Origin: Clostridiales bacterium
Lineage (GTDB): Bacteria; Bacillota; Clostridia; Oscillospirales; Oscillospiraceae
NCBI GenBank assembly: GCA_018374635.1
Contig: JAHAEW010000028.1
Span: 1 to 37,856, forward strand
Reading direction: 5' to 3'
DNA length: 37,856 nucleotides
The first letter of the stretch is position 1, and each line of letters opens with the position of its first letter. Positions 37,290-37,856 of the stretch are shown piece by piece. The notes beneath the pieces are model-generated. The model saw only the letters and a list, made by a program, of their open reading frames with translations, did not search any database and was not told the DNA's origin. The translations under genes and the position numbers were made by a program.

Positions 37290-37856
37290 CGTATCATTTC
37301 CCGTCCAGCGCAAAAGACCCTATCTTTGTTTTATGTGGCGCAGGATTTGCGTACCCCGGCGTGGAAGGATGTCCCCAGCCCAAACGCCCCCACAGCGGCG
37401 GTCAAAAAGGCTGGAACCAGCTGGTAACACTGCCTTTCTCAATACTACCGACCACCTAAAACTTCGAACTCCGCCTTCAGCGACCACCTAAGCTTGGTCT
37501 GAGCCGAAATCCCGCAACCCCTTGGCACGCCCCGCACTGCGGGGCGTTGTGATTGGGCCGGCGGCGGTTCACCGACGTCGGTCCTTTATCCTAGTACTAA
37601 AATCGAACGCCTCCGGAGAACCCAGAATCGGGCCCCCGGAGGCCTTTTCTCTCTGGAATTCATGCTACTCTGGGAGGGCAGATTTTCCGTGACACTCCCG
37701 CCCAGGAACCACTTGCCCACACGCGGCCCAACGCCGCCAAAATCCCGTTTCAGGGGGCCTGCCCCACCCCTGCCCCGAAACCGGCACACAGGGGTGACAC
37801 GGCCGTGACGGCGGTCGCTCCCTGGCTTGTCCCTCTCTGCACTTTGCCGCACGCTG
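37290..37856. other. Gene-free right end with hairpins and a direct repeat
   Basis: No reading frame here looks coding: the longest are low-complexity and Arg/Gly/Pro-rich with no ribosome site. Visible structure is an 11-bp direct repeat CGACCACCTAA (37449-37459 and 37481-37491, 32-bp period), a hairpin ACGCCCC/GGGGCGT (37527-37547), and the terminator at 37609. Confidence 0.45.
37609..37650 (+). terminator. Hairpin with T-rich tail
   Basis: GCCTCCGG (37609-37616) pairs with CCGGAGGC (37636-37643), followed by CTTTTCTC. It looks like a rightward terminator, but no gene is seen just before it. Confidence 0.55.

Noticed and set aside
37586..37852. Leftward 88-codon frame at the right end
   Set aside because: No ribosome site, Arg/Gly/Pro-rich, and it overlaps a terminator hairpin.

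Overview
The window looks like a piece of a gut Clostridia genome, most like the Oscillospiraceae/Flavonifractor group. The DNA is GC-rich with strong AGGAGG ribosome sites. It carries S-layer-homology, CAP and Cna-B surface proteins, and a Firmicutes-type conjugation module (PrgI, VirB4, VirD4, a VirB6-like protein and a secreted NlpC/P60-like wall hydrolase). The species call is an inference.

Left part (1-5121). The end of an S-layer-homology protein is followed by a leftward four-gene operon: a cysteine-less TlpA-like lipoprotein, a 43-residue CXXC micro-protein, a NapH-like polyferredoxin and a TlpA-type CXXC lipoprotein. I read it as a route for passing electrons across the membrane to extracytoplasmic thiols. 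It is divergent from an OmpR-type response regulator and histidine kinase, which probably control it. A strong promoter then drives a candidate ~95-nt folded RNA and a small unknown protein.

Conjugation and replication part (5239-22905, leftward apart from one gene). In order of transcription: HD-GYP protein, VirB2-like pilin, a Cys-rich protein, a 57-residue micro-protein, VirB6-like channel with a repeat-built tail, NlpC/P60-like hydrolase, HTH protein, PrgI, VirB4 N-like protein, VirB4 ATPase, a 224-residue protein, a highly folded 270-bp interval, a winged-helix protein, the VirD4 coupling ATPase, RepA_N initiator, a 181-residue protein, an S1-repeat protein and an HTH protein, ending at a strong hairpin. 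Many junctions are ATGA or GTGA overlaps. One AAA/DUF4143 ATPase gene sits in the opposite direction between repA and virD4 with its own promoter and operator-like palindrome. No relaxase is visible.

Surface and maintenance part (22992-35622, leftward apart from one small zinc-ribbon gene). ParA and ParB head the strand, followed by a DinD-like protein, an unknown protein paired with a RelE/HigB-like toxin, a 33-residue membrane peptide, a membrane-anchored surface protein, a sortase, a small protein, an SLH+CAP exoprotein and a giant (1773-residue) thioester/Cna-B adhesin that ends exactly at LPKTG-Y. Two strong hairpin terminators lie inside this run.

Right end (35640-37856). Repeats upstream of parA are followed by the 3' part of a tRNA-Met(CAU) gene, which marks an attachment site, then a 34-nt palindromic terminator and a tyrosine integrase. 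The tRNA orientation places the conjugative element to the left. The integrase on the right may therefore belong to a second, tandemly inserted element. The last ~680 bases hold hairpins and a short direct repeat but no convincing gene.
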